A stretch of 64,000 nucleotides of DNA, from contig VXAA01003158.1 of the NCBI GenBank assembly GCA_013399115.1, positions 984,307-1,048,306 of the forward strand. The letters run 5' to 3'. This document shows, one piece after another, positions 1-13,200 of the stretch (positions are counted from its first letter, which is position 1; each line of letters begins with the position of its first letter). The stretch is from Anseranas semipalmata (taxonomy: Eukaryota > Chordata > Aves > Anseriformes > Anseranatidae). The position numbers and the translations under genes were made by a program. A model generated the notes under the pieces. That model made no database searches. It saw nothing but the letters and a program-made list of their open reading frames with translations, and was not told the origin of the DNA.

Positions 1-3000
1 CATGATTTTTTTTTCTTAACAAAGCTTTCCTTCTTGAAAAGATTCCTTGTGTACCCAGCTGCTTGTTGAAGGAGAGGCATGTGAACTTCTGAAACAGTTT
101 CATGCACTCCAAAACTTTCCTATCCATCTACTGTTCACTGCTGGTCTTTGTAAATGCACCTCATGGACAGTCACAGCTGTGTAGTTTGTACGTTTGCATT
201 TTCCCATAAAATTGGTGTTTTTTCTGCAACGGGCATGTCTAAACTGATTGAGAGTTGCGTGCAGTTCCATGATAAGAAGAGAGATGTAATCAAGTTTTTA
301 TGCTAAAGTAGCAAATTAGCATTTCATATCAAAGGAACACAGACATGAATAAATTGAAGATGCCTGAGCCAAACCCACTGATGCCTATCTCAATGTAGAA
401 CAAAAAGTGGCTAAGTACAGTCAACTTTTTTTTTTACTCTTTGCCACTCAGAGTACTATCTGAATACATCCAATTAATATTTTCAGAAGAAAGCTTTATC
501 CCAAGTGAAAAATATTTAATCTGCCTCAGAACCTGTGCCACTATTACATTTTGTTTCTGGAGGGAGGAGGTGAGGGTGGGAGAAGAGTGGAGCAGAATAG
601 GATATAGAGACTCCCAAGACAGAATATCAAGAATTAGAACATTGTTTGCAGAAATACTTGAGGAGTTGATACAATTTATTGTAGTTTGCTTATGTCTCTC
701 ACTCTCTGGAACATCTTTTACAGATATACCAGTATACTGCTGGCAGCTATTGTTAAAAATAAAATTATATTTTCACTACCAAGCAGATCTTTCTATTGTT
801 TTTGAAGCCTACAGTTCTTGTATGTGTAAGCTATGAGATGAATGTGGTGTGCTAAACTACAGGAAAACTTTTTGGTTGAATAAAAACGGAAGGCCAAAAA
901 TTGAGAATATAATCAAGGCAGAATACGTACTGTTTCTTACACTATTACTAGCTGCCCCTTAAAGGAGCAGAACGAGTTGAGAAACATTAAATTCTCCTGC
1001 AGAAGCTTTGAAAAGGTTTGTTTCTTCCTGCCCCCGTCCAGGTTTCCATGTTCTTATGTAGAAACTCTTAAGAATATAAACTTTGGTAGCTTGTTTTTCA
1101 AAGTTAAACTGGGAAAATTGATTTAAAATACATCCAGAAAATTGTCACGTGTATTTTTTCAACTTGCTTACACCCAAATATTCCACTAAAAATACCCATT
1201 TCAGGAGTTGAAACTGAATTCATGTCTCTACAGAAATCATGGATTATAGATTTCAGTGCTCTTATTCTGAGTTTCAGTCCTGGTTCCTTATTGTCTTTTG
1301 CTTGCAAGTATGTCTAAACTAGCTGTGGTAAACACCATACACCCATGCTTTTAATTTGAGTATAAGTAGGTATTAGGTCTTCAGAGCAAAGACCACCAGC
1401 CACTAGTGGAAGTTTTCTTCAAAACTTCCTAAGCATTATCATGTCAATCTCTTGTCTACCTTGTTGGGAGTGTTTGAGGTGCATCTTGGGTCTCGTTTTG
1501 TTTTTGAAAGGAAATGTGTGGAATCCAGAAGACATTCCTGGAGCCTGTAATCTGGGATGCCATCATCTGAGTTTGAGCGTGAGCAGGAAAGCAACAGATA
1601 GATGTACTTGAAGGAGCAGGAAATCCAGCAATTAAACCCTTGGTAGGATTACATACTTGTATCACTGTATTATTTTACTGACCATGAGGTTTGTGATCAG
1701 AGCTGGGTTTTGCAATGAGATCTGCAGTCACCTTGTTTCAGTTTGGTCACGTACTTCCATGAAATACAGCAGTGTGGACCATAAGGTAAGATAACACCCT
1801 CTTCGTGTGAAGAGCACGCTGAAAGGGAATAGCATTGAGTTGTGAAGATGGTGTTTGTCCTGCATGGCAAAAGCAATAGTCTTAGGATGTGCGATAAATA
1901 TTTTGTATAATTACAATTTGCTGCAAGTGCTGCTTTCAACTAGCTAATAACCTTCATATTTTTTACTAGATATTGTTTTAAGGCATTTCAGGTGCTCAGT
2001 CTGGTGTGGAAGGTTCCTCCTGGATGTCCTAGCAAGAAACAGCTGGATTTTGGCTTCAGTGAAAGTTATGGAGCCCATTCCCAAACGGTTCTGTGTAGCT
2101 GCTGACTGTGAGCAATGGAAAAAACTTGAGGGGAGCTAGGTGAGGCTGTTTCATGTCTATTTCTGACTACTGCATTCTTCCTGTTCTCAGGGACAGCTCT
2201 CATCAAAATAATTATGAACTTGACTTGAATCTAGGTTTCATAGCTCTTTCATATTACCTCTCCAAAAATGTTGCTGTGTTCCTGAGGAAAATGAGTCTGG
2301 AGATCTCTTGTAATGAACTCCAGTGGTTTAGGATCTGAATCACCTAGATTATGATATGTAGTAATTGTGAAAGCAGGCAGTATCTGCTCGGGTCAGTCGT
2401 GAGGACTGAGACCAGTGGAGTCTGGGAACTGCAGTGACTACTGTGCTTTGACTCTTCTCCATCTCCTGCACCCCTCTCCCAACATCAACAGGCTTTAGCT
2501 AGACCCCAGTTATATTTAGGTAATGGTTTTCTTTCTGTTTGTACTGTAGCCTATTCTGACTGAGCCTAATGATGTACTGGAGATTGCTGTCAGTCTCTGG
2601 CACCAAGCCACAGGAAGATCTGGAGATCTTAAGTGCTGGTTCATCTTGAGATGTTTTTAATGGCACTGGCCTTGAAGTATTGGCATCTTGTATGGAAACA
2701 CTATTTTAGATACTCATCAGCTTATTTTTGTGATGTTTCACTGAAGTTCCTAGAAATAAGCTAGCATTTTTTTTCCAATCTAAATGGCTATACGTTTCTC
2801 TGATATTGTTAGTATAGCTTCATATTTTATGTGGGGCTGTTGCACGCATTTCAGAAGATCTGATTTGTCTTGGTTCATTCCTTTAGCAGTGAGCACACTT
2901 TATTAGAGCTCCAGTTTTTTAATTTTTATTGCAAAGAGGCTAAAACAGACTATTTTCCAAAAGTTTCAGTAATATTAATTGTGGTATGGAAAATCCAGAA

Positions 3001-6000
3001 ACAATTTTCTAATTACTTCCTCAAATCAGTTTTCTTATAAACAGCAGCAAAATACAGTAGCTAAAAGGCTGAGGAGACCCTGCTAGTATCTCTGACTACG
3101 TGCTCGTGTAGGAATAAACCAATTTGTCAGAGTGTAGTTGAGATTTTTATGGAAGGAAAAAGAAAAGTGGACAAACCTTTGTATTCAGTGGGATAGAAAA
3201 GGAACTCATTTGACGTGGTTGCCTGAGGGCTTTTGGACACTCATTACAATGAAAGCTAATGTCTAAACATTTTTGCTGTCTCTGAAAGTCTCCAGGAGAA
3301 AGGGTGGATGTTAGTGACTCATTAATCAAGAATATGTTTAACTGTAGTGGTTCCCAATCTTCTCTCTGTGAATCACAGGTGGTCCAGGATGCCAATGAGA
3401 GCCTTTTATGGCCTACATGAAGCAGGGGATAGTGTTAACGAGGGGTGAATGGTCCACAAGAAGTTGACATACATTTTAATCACAAGTGTTCGGGAACTGC
3501 TGCTCTAGGGCTTTACTTCAGTGAATTCTCTCTGCAACAGCAAGATTCACCTTGAACTGGTGAACAGCTCACACCCAAATGCTCGGTTTTGCGGTGGTCT
3601 GCTGTACTCAATAGGTATAGTGGTGAGACTTAAAGCAGTTTGATGGAAAAAAAAAAATGCAACACACTGGTGGTAACAAAGCCCTTTAGCCTGGATTAGT
3701 ATTTTGCCGAGACTACCGCAAGCGTGTCATGGCTGAGCAACTTGGGGTCGTGATTGCCGTGTTCAAAAGTAACCAGAGACTGGGGAAGGTTATAAGTTTG
3801 TTGTAATAATTTCCGAAAAGTAACTTAAGATGATTTAAAGAGCTGCCTGTCTTTTAACTGTATGAGAGAAAAACAAAAGGTCTGGAGGTAAGCAATCTTT
3901 CTCCCTGCAGATACTAGGCACTTGGTCTTGCTAAACTTTTGATGAGCTCTCAGAGCTGATGCTGGATGGTTTCCAGAGCCGGAAAAAGAGAACTCATGAT
4001 TCTTTGACTCAAGAGAAGAACTGCTGTGTTCTTACCACTGGACAGAGAGATGAAAACAGTTGCTAAACAAAGATCAAACGTGAACTTTATAAATAAACAA
4101 ACAAAATTGATGCTAAGGGACGTCTCAACTCCTTTGCCTACGGCAAAGGGCTTGGCAGGACCTAGGAGAATGACTTTGTCAGTTTGCACATGGAATTCTT
4201 ATTTTAAAGAGTCTGATTAAAGTGATATGGCTCCTCTTAATGAGTTTGGAGGTTATGCTGGTTAAAATGGCCTTTTCTGTCCATGCATTGGCAGAATATA
4301 CCAATGGATGTAGGGTAGAGGAGAAATCTTTTATGGTATTGAGCTCTAGATGTTGAATGTGGCAAAATTTTAAATGATGCATGATTAAAAAGTCGATTAC
4401 GAGAAGCTGCTGTTAAAACACTCCAAGGCAGCAGGTTTGCTGCTGTGCTGAAGAGGAGCCTTAGTTACCTGCGAGATGTGCTTGCAAGGCAGAGCTGGGC
4501 AGAAGAGGGGGTTCTCTGTTCTGATGTCCACTCGAGTCCTGTTCCAGTCCTAACTTCTGATGTGCCTGTTGATAAGATAGGACTGTGGGTTGCAGAAATG
4601 TTTGTTCAGTATCTTAAAAGAAGCTGGTGGTTGGAATGGGAGCAGAACCCAGGAGCAGATAGCTGTTCTTTTTACCTTTTTTCCTCCTATCAAATTTGAA
4701 ATGATGTGAACTAGAAACAGGAAGCTTGTCAGTCAGGCTTTTGCCCGGCATGTAGACCTGTCTTGACTCCCCCTACTTGTTCCCAGCATTAAGTATCTTC
4801 TGTCCTTGACAGCTTCTGCTTCCGTTTCTCCTTTAGTTCCATACCCCTACTGCCTGCTGCAGCCTTTGCTGTGAGATGCTTTAATCTGTTTCCAATTCGG
4901 AGCAGCCCATTTGCAGCCTCCTGGCAAGGCAGCCGGCTGCAGCCCACTTAGTGCCTGGTAGTGAAGAACCACACACTACAGCCTTCTCCCAGAGGCCCAG
5001 ATGGTCTGTACGTGTCACGCTGTGTGAACACAGCTTTCCAAGGAGAACGTAAACTCCAGAATACTCCTGCAGCTATTGTGGGATGCCAGGCAAAAGATGA
5101 GGACCCCTGTCTTCTTCCTCAACAATCTACTGCCTCATAAAGCTGTAGAAATGGGCCCTGTGAGCTAAGTCGAGCTGTTACTCTGTGGCTGCAGGATCTT
5201 TGGAGGTTGTTTCTGGGATGAAGTTCTTGTTGGGTAGAGTCAAACACGGAAGAACTGTGGTCTTAACAATAATTCCCTGGACTTGATGCAAGGGGCCGTG
5301 AGTTCATTTCTTGCCTCTGTTCAGCAAGCTATTTTCCTTTGCGCTATCTCCTTTTCATTTTCATAAAAAGGGAGTGATTTCCATTAAAAGATTTTGCTAG
5401 TGCTTTCCATCTGTAGCTACCAACGAGGCAACTTGAAGGAGAAGAAAGTTTCGTGGACAGTCATGTCCCCGTGTGATCCAATGAAGGGCAGAACTCAGCT
5501 GCTGTGTTGACACTGGCAGCGGAGCTGGCCTGAGCACACGTAGAGCTCCAGCCAAGTCGCGGCACTGCTGCACCCTGCCTCGTGTCAGGAGGCTCGTGGG
5601 GTGAAGAGGAGAGCTGAGGTTGCTGCAGCGGAGAGGGGTGCTTGAGGACAAGGGCATGTGCCATGGGGAAATTGGCTTTTATTAGCTCTGCTGGTCACAA
5701 TGACTTCTGTTTATCTGCTTTGCTGGCTCACTGAGAATGAAGTTACATCAGTGTAACAAAGCTGTGTTAGCATTCATACCGATTCTGTGGCTTGTAGCTG
5801 AATTTTTTCATTTGATCTGGCTGGGCTGATCTGTATCCATGGGCTCCTACTTTGGATACATTTGAAACAGACCTGTATGATGAAGCTTGTACTCTTCTTG
5901 TTATTCAGGGCACCTGGACAACATAAAATGCTGTTTGTGTGTGGGGTGGCATTACCTGTGACAAATGAGCATGTGAAGCCAGATGTACCATGCAAGGTCA

Positions 6001-6900
6001 TGGGGATATAGGGCAGGAGAATGCTGAGAGTTATTACAACTCCTGCTTGTATATGTGGGTTTAAGGTGTAGGCAGGCATATGCTGCTTCAGCTACTTCAG
6101 CTACTTCTTAATTTTAACTTCCTCAGGCAATATTTCTTATGGGGACTGGGAGTTCCTGTAGTTTGTGTTTTTATTAAGGCAGTGGTTGGCTCTTTGTCTT
6201 GCTGCACCCACTTGCTTAGGAATCAGATATGCAACAGCACATGCGCATTTACTGCAGGCATCATGCAAGGGGTTGACAGGTTTGAAGTGTTCGACATGAG
6301 ATTTCTTCAAGGGGTTCTAACTATTTTCAGAAGGTTTTCTGGACTTTGAAGCACAATCAACCATGCAGTAAAATTTGCCATAGGAGTGTGGGATAATGCT
6401 GCTCTGACCATTGGGTGAGTTCTTCTGTGCTAATCCATTGAGGAAAGAAGTTTTGCACACTTGCAGGATGGAGATTGTTCCTGGGTCCCAGCTACCTGCC
6501 CTGCAGTCACAGTGTGTGACAGACCAGTTCAGTTAGTCTAGGATCCTTTCATACTAGTGGGCAGTGAAAGATGCACATGAGCAAACTTTCTCACAGTGTG
6601 ACTAGCCCACAGGGTAATGCAATCCACAGATATTAGTGTGCAAAATCCTGTCTCAGACGTGCTCTGTCCTTCCTCTCCAGATGAGACTTTCCCTATGGGT
6701 AGTTATTCTGTAACTCATTACAGCAGAATTTGCTCTTCTTTCCCATGAAACTTCCTGCTGCAGGCTGGATTTTGCAGTGGTTACTGCATTGGCCTGAGCC
6801 AATCAGCATTTCATAGCGTCCTTGGGAGCGTGAAGGATATGGGGAAGTATGGGGTAAGGAGAAAGGCACCGCTGTAATGTGCTGTAGGTGATGAGAAACT
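1..6900. other. AT-rich flank without recognisable exons
   Basis: This 6.9 kb is clearly more AT-rich than the rest of the left half and has no CpG island, no strong splice-bounded open exon and no known protein segment. In the vertebrate order this side of RUNX3 faces the 3' end of CLIC4, so part could be a CLIC4 3' UTR or its downstream flank; plus-strand AATAAA hexamers occur at 879-884 and 3113-3118. No CLIC4 coding sequence (for example its C-terminal EMTGIWRYL region) is visible, so the link is by synteny only. Confidence 0.45.
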
Positions 6901-7659
6901 TGCTGGGAGCGAGTGAACAGGGGCTCCTCGGGGCAGAATCCTACCTGTGAGCCTCTAGAGCAGAGATGCAGGTGCTTGACTGTGGGTCCAAATGGTTAAG
7001 CCTGTGCTTAAGGAGGGAGAGGTTCCTGAAAGTGTTGGATGGTTGCAAGAGAAGGATCCTGAGTATCATAATGCGACTCAGTGTATTGGAAGTCTTTGAA
7101 GTCTTCTCCTGACATCCATCCCGTACCAGCATCTTTCATCCTTCGCCAGCGCTTCCCCAGATGAAGCTATTAAAGGGAAACTACAGAAGCCATAAATCTT
7201 GGCAGTTAACATCTCCAGTGGTAAGATTTCACAATGAGCCCAAGTTGCTGCAAAAGATAAGAGAAGGCCTTGAAACCAAGGCAAGTTGTGACTGGTTCCC
7301 GAGAATAGCTGAGCTTCACAGCTTCGTTGGGGGTCCCTCCAGGTTACTTGCTCACGGGTGCTGTAGCTGGCTCTGCTGCTGACTCTGGGTGCCCTTGTGT
7401 GAGTCACCTAGCGCATGTCTGCGTTGTGCAGCACAGCCTGGAGGAGAGGTCCCCAGCTCTGACCTGACCCAGAGGGGTGAAGCAGTATCTGGGGTGCTGT
7501 ATGGAGGTTAATCAACCCGGCTGCAGTGCTGTCCTGCTGTGGTTACACTGCTTCCAAGGTCTGATCTTATGCCCACAGGGAGCTGAGCTTGTAAATGCAC
7601 CCATTTCGGTGGAGTGTGGGTGCACGCCAGGGTCCCCCCTTTGCATGCGGAGGGTGGAG

Positions 7660-7745
7660 TGCCTCTCCCGGCGTTAGCAGAAGGGCCAGGAAGGAATCCA
7701 GGAGTCCTGATTCCCCAGGATCCCTGCATTGGCCCCACTGTCTGG
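7660..7745 (-). repeat. MIR-like SINE fragment, reverse orientation
   Basis: The sequence AATCCAGGAGTCCTGATTCC, preceded by GGCCAGGAAGG, resembles the reverse of the tRNA-derived head of MIR-type SINEs found in birds, crocodilians and turtles, where the usual text is close to AACCCAGGAGTCCTGACTCC. The edges are approximate and the copy is degraded. Confidence 0.5.
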
Positions 7746-8234
7746 TTGGAACAAGTAACGAAAGGCGAGGTCTTTCTGCATCCTTACATTGAGATAGTGG
7801 CCGGAAGGCTCCATGCTTTATCAGGAGCGTTGGTTCAACAGAGGAGAAAAACGCAGCCTGAATTGCCAGATAGCAAATAGGAGCGATTCCTGGGAATGTT
7901 TCCTTGAGTGATTGGGAGGGTTGTTAGTGGGCAAACTGGGATCGGTGCTACACTCATAATCTTATTTACACCCTTGCTGTGATCCTGATCTCTGCCCAGC
8001 CTAGAGTGCATATCTGTACAGAGTTCACTTCAGTATAAACACTTGGCTCTGCAGAATGTGTTGGTACATCAAATTGTCTGCCAGGTGCCTTCCTGAGTGA
8101 TTCTTTTCATGGGAGACTTTTTTTCTCATGTCTTCTTCACAGCACCAGTCTGGCAAGGCTCCTCCTTCCAGCGGAGCAGCAGGCCAGGAAGGAGAGATGG
8201 GTCTATGGGGAAGAAGGCCAGTTAACATGTAAGA

Positions 8235-8335
8235 GAGCCGGTGGCGTGGTGGCAGAGCAGTCGGACGCCTTTGCCCTCTCTGTGCCAGAGGCTCTGTTTT
8301 CCCATCAGCATTGCTCATTCCCACAATTCCCATAC
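8235..8335 (+). repeat. MIR-like SINE fragment
   Basis: GGTGGCAGAGCAGTCGGACGC followed within 60 bases by CTCTCTGTGCCAGAGGCTCTGTTTTCCCAT resembles, in order, the tRNA-like head and the CTCTGTGCCTCAGTTTTCCCAT part of MIR, with a deletion between them. The match is by eye. Confidence 0.4.
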
Positions 8336-9289
8336 AGTGGCAGTGGAAGAAAGAAAACCTGCCTCAGTGTGCTGGATGTTGCACTGCAGACGCAGCTGTT
8401 CCTAAGCCCTCCGATGGAAGGTCTTTGCTACCATCCCTATGAAACCACTTTCCTGGCTGGGTAGTCGAGGGACCCTGCCACAGTGTCAGTGCTAGAGCAC
8501 AGGGCTCAGGCTGCCTCTGGGTTTCGGTCACCCTGTGCCATGCAGAGCATGGGCTGGGCTAAGAGGGAAAGCAGTGGTGTCGGGTGGAGGGGCACGGAGC
8601 AACTCATGTCACATCTGGCCAAAGCCCTCCTGAAAACAGCCCAGACCTGCAAACCACTCGCTCAGTCCTGCCAGTTTCAGTGGCTTTGCTCTGCCCACTC
8701 TCTTCCTCCAGGCATTAAAATGAGTCTCTGAATAATCCTCCGTTTGATTTTCCTGTTTTGATGTCTCTGCAGCATCACCAACTTAAAACTGTCCTTCTGC
8801 GGGGAGACTGCCTGCTGCTCTGGCCACACGCTGCCCCTCGGGGCCGCGCTTTCCCGTTCCTGTCACATGCTGTGCCGGTGGTGGCTGGTGCGTGCGGAGG
8901 GCAAAGCAGATCCACGTGGACCCAGGAGAACTTTTGCATCTGGCACTAACACCCAGACGAAACCAAGTCTTTGAGGAGACAAATGCTGCTGGAATTCAGA
9001 TCAGCAGCTGTTAGTGAAAACCTCAATAAGGCAAGAGGCTTCAGAACTGCTGTTGCCCTCCAGGGATGACTTCGCTCCCTGTCAGGGCGTAGGCATTGCT
9101 CACTCAGACCTTTTCAGAAAAGGAGGCCTCAATACGGCTGCACAAATGAGGTGGGCTTTTTTTATTCTTTTTTATTTTTGAGCTGAAAACCAAATCCTCT
9201 GTGTTTGCTGCTCTGCTGATAAACTGGAGACCTGATGAGCCCTTCCAGGCACTGCGTTGGTGCGAGAGTGCACAGTCCTCGGCTCTCGG

Positions 9290-9400
9290 TGCCTGTTCTG
9301 AGCAAACGATGTGGATCTTGGGGGATCAGGACTCCTGGGTATCTACAGCCAATTTTGCTTTGGGATCGACCTGGGGCTTTTTCTGTGTGTATTGGCTCTC
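9290..9400 (+). repeat. MIR-like SINE fragment
   Basis: GGGGGATCAGGACTCCTGGG is the forward form of the MIR-type head box also seen reversed at about 7700. The part after it is too changed to align by eye. Confidence 0.45.
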
Positions 9401-9839
9401 CCCAAGAACAGTGCAGAAGGCAGCATCTGCTTCTGCTTCAGAGTGGGAGAGGACCCCCAGAAGGGTCTGGGGGATGTGGTGGCAGACGGCATGTGAACAG
9501 CTCTTCCTGTAGCTGCCAGGAGCTTCTTTGTGTTTGCATGAAAGATCCAAGTGGCTTTAACTTCAGGAGGGAAACGCAGGACACAAGCAAGGAAGGGCAC
9601 AACGTTTCTACTGGTAGTTAAGCATCTGTGAATTAAGGCCTGTCCTGTGTCCAGCTGTGCTTTTCAAACTGGGAAACTGGAGAAGTGCCTGGTCCTAGGA
9701 GCCTGAGGATTCATATTAGCTTTGTGTTTAAAAAAAGTTGGGTGTTAGACCCACAGCTTAATGAGTTGCTGTGAACCTTTCTGTAGCATCTTGGTCCCTT
9801 AATTTCTGAAAGAAGGGGAGGCTGCAGCAAGGGCGCTGC

Positions 9840-10290
9840 CCATAGGAGGCCGCGGATGTACGGGGGAGGCCGAGGGGAGCCGCAGGCTCCAGCGCCCCGC
9901 GGAGCCGCTCTCACCGCTCGCGCGCTGCGGCTGCTATGAGCCGGGCGGCCGGCGGGGGGCAGCCTCGGCCCGGGAACCCGCGCCCGCTGCGCGGCCGCCG
10001 AGGTCCGGCGGGAGGAACCCCGGGGCGCCGGGGAAGGTCGGAGCTGGGGAGGGGCAGGGCACGAAGCAGCCGCCGCGCTCCGTCCGGCCCCGTTAAGAGC
10101 GAGCGCAGCTGGGTAGGGCGAGGTTTGACTCGCAGGGGAATGTTCCTCCCTGACCGCCAGGACCCGTGCCGCATCCCCAGGGTGCTGGTGCGCGTCTCGC
10201 GCTTCCGAGTGTGGGGTCAGGGATGGCCACGGGCGGACGTCGGGACTCCTCTCGGTTTTCTGCGCTTTCCTCTAAGCGTTAGGCATCCTT
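9840..10290. promoter_or_regulatory. Orphan CpG island
   Basis: A dense cluster of CpG dinucleotides, strongest between 9850 and 10130 (runs such as CGCTCGCGCGCTGCGG and GCGCGGCCGCCGAGG). In vertebrates such islands usually mark promoters. No TATA box is apparent. Open frames exist on both strands, with a plus-strand ATG at 9936 and a minus-strand ATG at 10174 followed by a reasonable donor at 9914 (GAGCG|GTGAGA), but neither gives a recognisable protein and long open frames are expected in such GC-rich DNA. Confidence 0.6.
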
Positions 10291-13200
10291 AGCTGTGAAT
10301 GGAGCACACGGATGCTCTTCTTAGGACTGAAATAAGAGGCGCCCACACAGGTGGGACCCTATATGAGACTGTGGATTTATCTGGCAAGTTTGTGTTGTTT
10401 CATCCAGCTGCACCACTGATCAGATCCCTCCTCATGCATCAAGTGAAGAACGCTGGAAACTGATGGGTATTTGTTTGCTGTTGTAGGAGTCCCAGTTCTC
10501 AAAATGCCACAAACCACTAAGGTGGCTCTGTAGCCTGGCCAAAGTACAGCTCTAGATCTGGGACAGTTTTTGAAGGTCCTTGGGGCAAGCTATAAGGAAG
10601 CAGGTGTGATAACTGAAGTCTGTGTGATGCTTCTCTGAAGCCTACCCAGCAGACCATCAGGACAAGTGCCTCTTATCATGGTGTTTTTAAGACCGTCTCT
10701 TCCCACAAGGTGTTTACTTGGCCCGTCCCTAATGGGTCCCCACTGAGAACCTGAAGCATGGTTGGATACCTGGGTGGTTCCTCTTGCTGTCTGCTGTCTG
10801 TGCAGTGCCCAGTGTTAATTAGCAGAGCTGAGTTTAGGCTCCTGAAATGACCTGTGCTGGGCTCCTGTCCTGCCAAAGGGATGTGGCTTTCATGCCACTC
10901 TGTCACTAATGACAGAGATTGTGGTCCGTATGGCAAATTGGGTTGATGGAGCTCTAGTGAAGCAAGCAAGCTTCCCATTGCAGGTATGCAGTGAGGCTTC
11001 AGGGTCAGTGGAGAACTGATGGAGAAGAAAAATAAGAAAAGTACCTTTCCCTTCTTGGTCTCTTCCATAGCACTCATCAATCCATTCTAGAAAGAGCTTA
11101 ACAGTGAGGTCTGAAGGTCTCATCCCCATTTTGCTGGCAATAGATGGGACAGGTAGGATGAGGGTGGCAGAACCGGGAATTATCCCAGCTCTCTTGAGTT
11201 GGTGCCTGGTGCTGCACTACAAGCACTTGCTGCTTAAACGGTGTGGCCACTCTCGTTAACTACAGCAGATGCTTGAAGACTCTTTGCTGCTATCTGGCTG
11301 GGTAACTGTCCTCACTTTGTGCTCCCCAGGCTCCATCACAGCCATTAATGTGTGGAGAAGTTGGATATGCATTTAGCTTATATTCTTCGCTATTAGCAGG
11401 TTTCTATAGATGACACAGAAGGCATGTTATTAAGGCAGATGAAAGGCCAAGGAACGAGTTTGCTGTGTTTGTGCATGCCCATGGGATAAGTTTTCTACCC
11501 CTCCCCCATTTTTATTGTATGCATCCTGCATCAAAGTTGCTTCGAGAAGCAAGCAAGCTCTCTAGAAAGGCCCTGCAATGGTGGTAATGGAGCAAAACCA
11601 CAAAGTGTTTCACCGCTTATGAAGTAACAGACTGATTGCTGGGCTGAGCCAAGCTGACAGGTTGATCTTTTGCTTCCTGCAGCCTGTTGTTCTACCAAAA
11701 AAAGGCAGCCCCACTCCTTCCTGGAGACTCTTCCACCTGCCCTGCTCGCTTGCTGACTTTTGCATTCCTCCTTCCACATGTTAGAAAAATTAATCGCTCC
11801 AGTCGGAGCTTGGTGCGACTGGGCAAGGCGAGACATTCCGCTGTTGACATTGCTGCTTTTGGCTAAGGGAGGCCAGAAGCTTTGGAATCGCCCTGGCCAG
11901 TCTGTGTGGGCAATCTCCTCGTGGAGTTTGGCCACCCCTTGTCTCAGGCACCAATGGAAGCTGAAGCCCCCTGCACACATGTTCCCTGGCAGGCGGATTT
12001 CTCTTTGCAGAACCATGGTTTCGCTATAGATACCAAAGGGGCAACCAGGTCCCGAGCTGGGCGGCAGCAGCAGTCTGGACAGGTTTGGTGAGAAATGCAG
12101 CTCTGCTTCTTGCCTTGGGACCAGGCAAGCGCTGCTGTGCCGCAGTGCAGGAGTAGCTGCTCTCAGGTAGCGGACAAAGTGATGTCTTGGTGGGGGTCTT
12201 GGTGGAACCATGGACAAGGGTCCAAGGTCTGCTGCTGCAGCAGCAGCGCTGGCCAGTCCTTCGTACCAGCCTCTCCTGCCATCTTCTGCTGGCTTTGCAG
12301 GTGCTGGAGGCAGCTCTGCCTTCGTGCACACTGAGCATCACCCCTGGAGCTCTTGAGCACCTTGTCTTGGAGAGCTTTTGGCTGAACGCACATACCCCTT
12401 TGCAGACCCAAATCAATCACACAGCTGCACGGGACCTTCCTTCAGATCTATCCATTAGGATCGACAGCCCTAAGGAGAGGAACCTAGCTTCTGCCTTGCC
12501 CAGCTCAAACTGCATATGGGAAGAGATTGGGAGAGGCTGTGCCGGGGCTTCAGGAGAGCAGAGGCTTTCCCCAGGGTTTTTTCTGTGTGTTTCTGCACCA
12601 CCTCGGTTGCTGTGCTGTCCTGTGCTGTAAGGTCAAACCTCAAAGGTAAGTGGCTATTTCTGGAATTTCACAGAGAGGAGGCAGACATTGGGAGCCTCGA
12701 GCAGGATGCACGAAGGGACTCCGTGCCTTGTCTAGAGAAATGAGGAGCGGGAAGAGGCACAAATCCCCTCTGGACAAACGGGAGCTGCGGAGGGGAACTG
12801 ATGTCCAAGGGAGAGGACGTGAGGTGTGGATTTTCCCAACGTCTGGCAGTGCGGCAGAGGCCAGGGTTGTCTCAGCAGGCTGGGGAGCCGCCACCACTGG
12901 GGGTGAAGGATGTGTTAAAGCACTCAGACAGATGTTTGTCTATGTAAACACGAGTGCGCCTTGGGCGAGGGAACAGGTTCGGCGGCTCCCTGGGCTCCAG
13001 CGCTGTTTCTCTGTGATTTGTATGCACATACTTGCTTGTGAGCGCGTTCACTCACCTATGTGCTTGTCCCACCATAAACACTGTTTTAGATCTGGAACAA
13101 AAGTTCAAATACATATTGTCCTTGTTGCATTTTGTCATCTATTTCTAGTCTCATTGAGCACTACAGTTCTGTAGTGCTTCTGGGTATGAGAAGGATTATA

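Larger units (their letters stand above)
6901..9839. other. Intergenic DNA with old MIR-like SINE fragments
   Basis: GC content rises through this stretch. I see no supported exon. It carries three worn SINE fragments, listed separately, two of which share the box GGAGTCCTGAT / ATCAGGACTCC in opposite orientations. A plus-strand ATG with a good donor at about 7220 (CCAGTG|GTAAGA) was considered and not accepted as an exon. Confidence 0.5.

Noticed and set aside
1..6900. Search for CLIC4 coding exons expected by synteny.
   Set aside because: None of the CLIC4 C-terminal motifs was seen on either strand. Any CLIC4 part here would be untranslated.
7163..7220. Plus-strand exon candidate starting at an ATG after CCCCAG and ending at CCAGTG|GTAAGA.
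   Set aside because: The acceptor has a poor pyrimidine tract, the 20-residue peptide is unfamiliar and no partner exon was found.
11045..11133. Minus-strand exon candidate with acceptor TTGCCAG, 29 open codons (starting KMGMRPSDLTVKLFLEW) and donor AAAG|GTAC.
   Set aside because: The acceptor falls in a MIR-like SINE, the donor is weak, the segment is short and the peptide is not recognised. Chance explains it.
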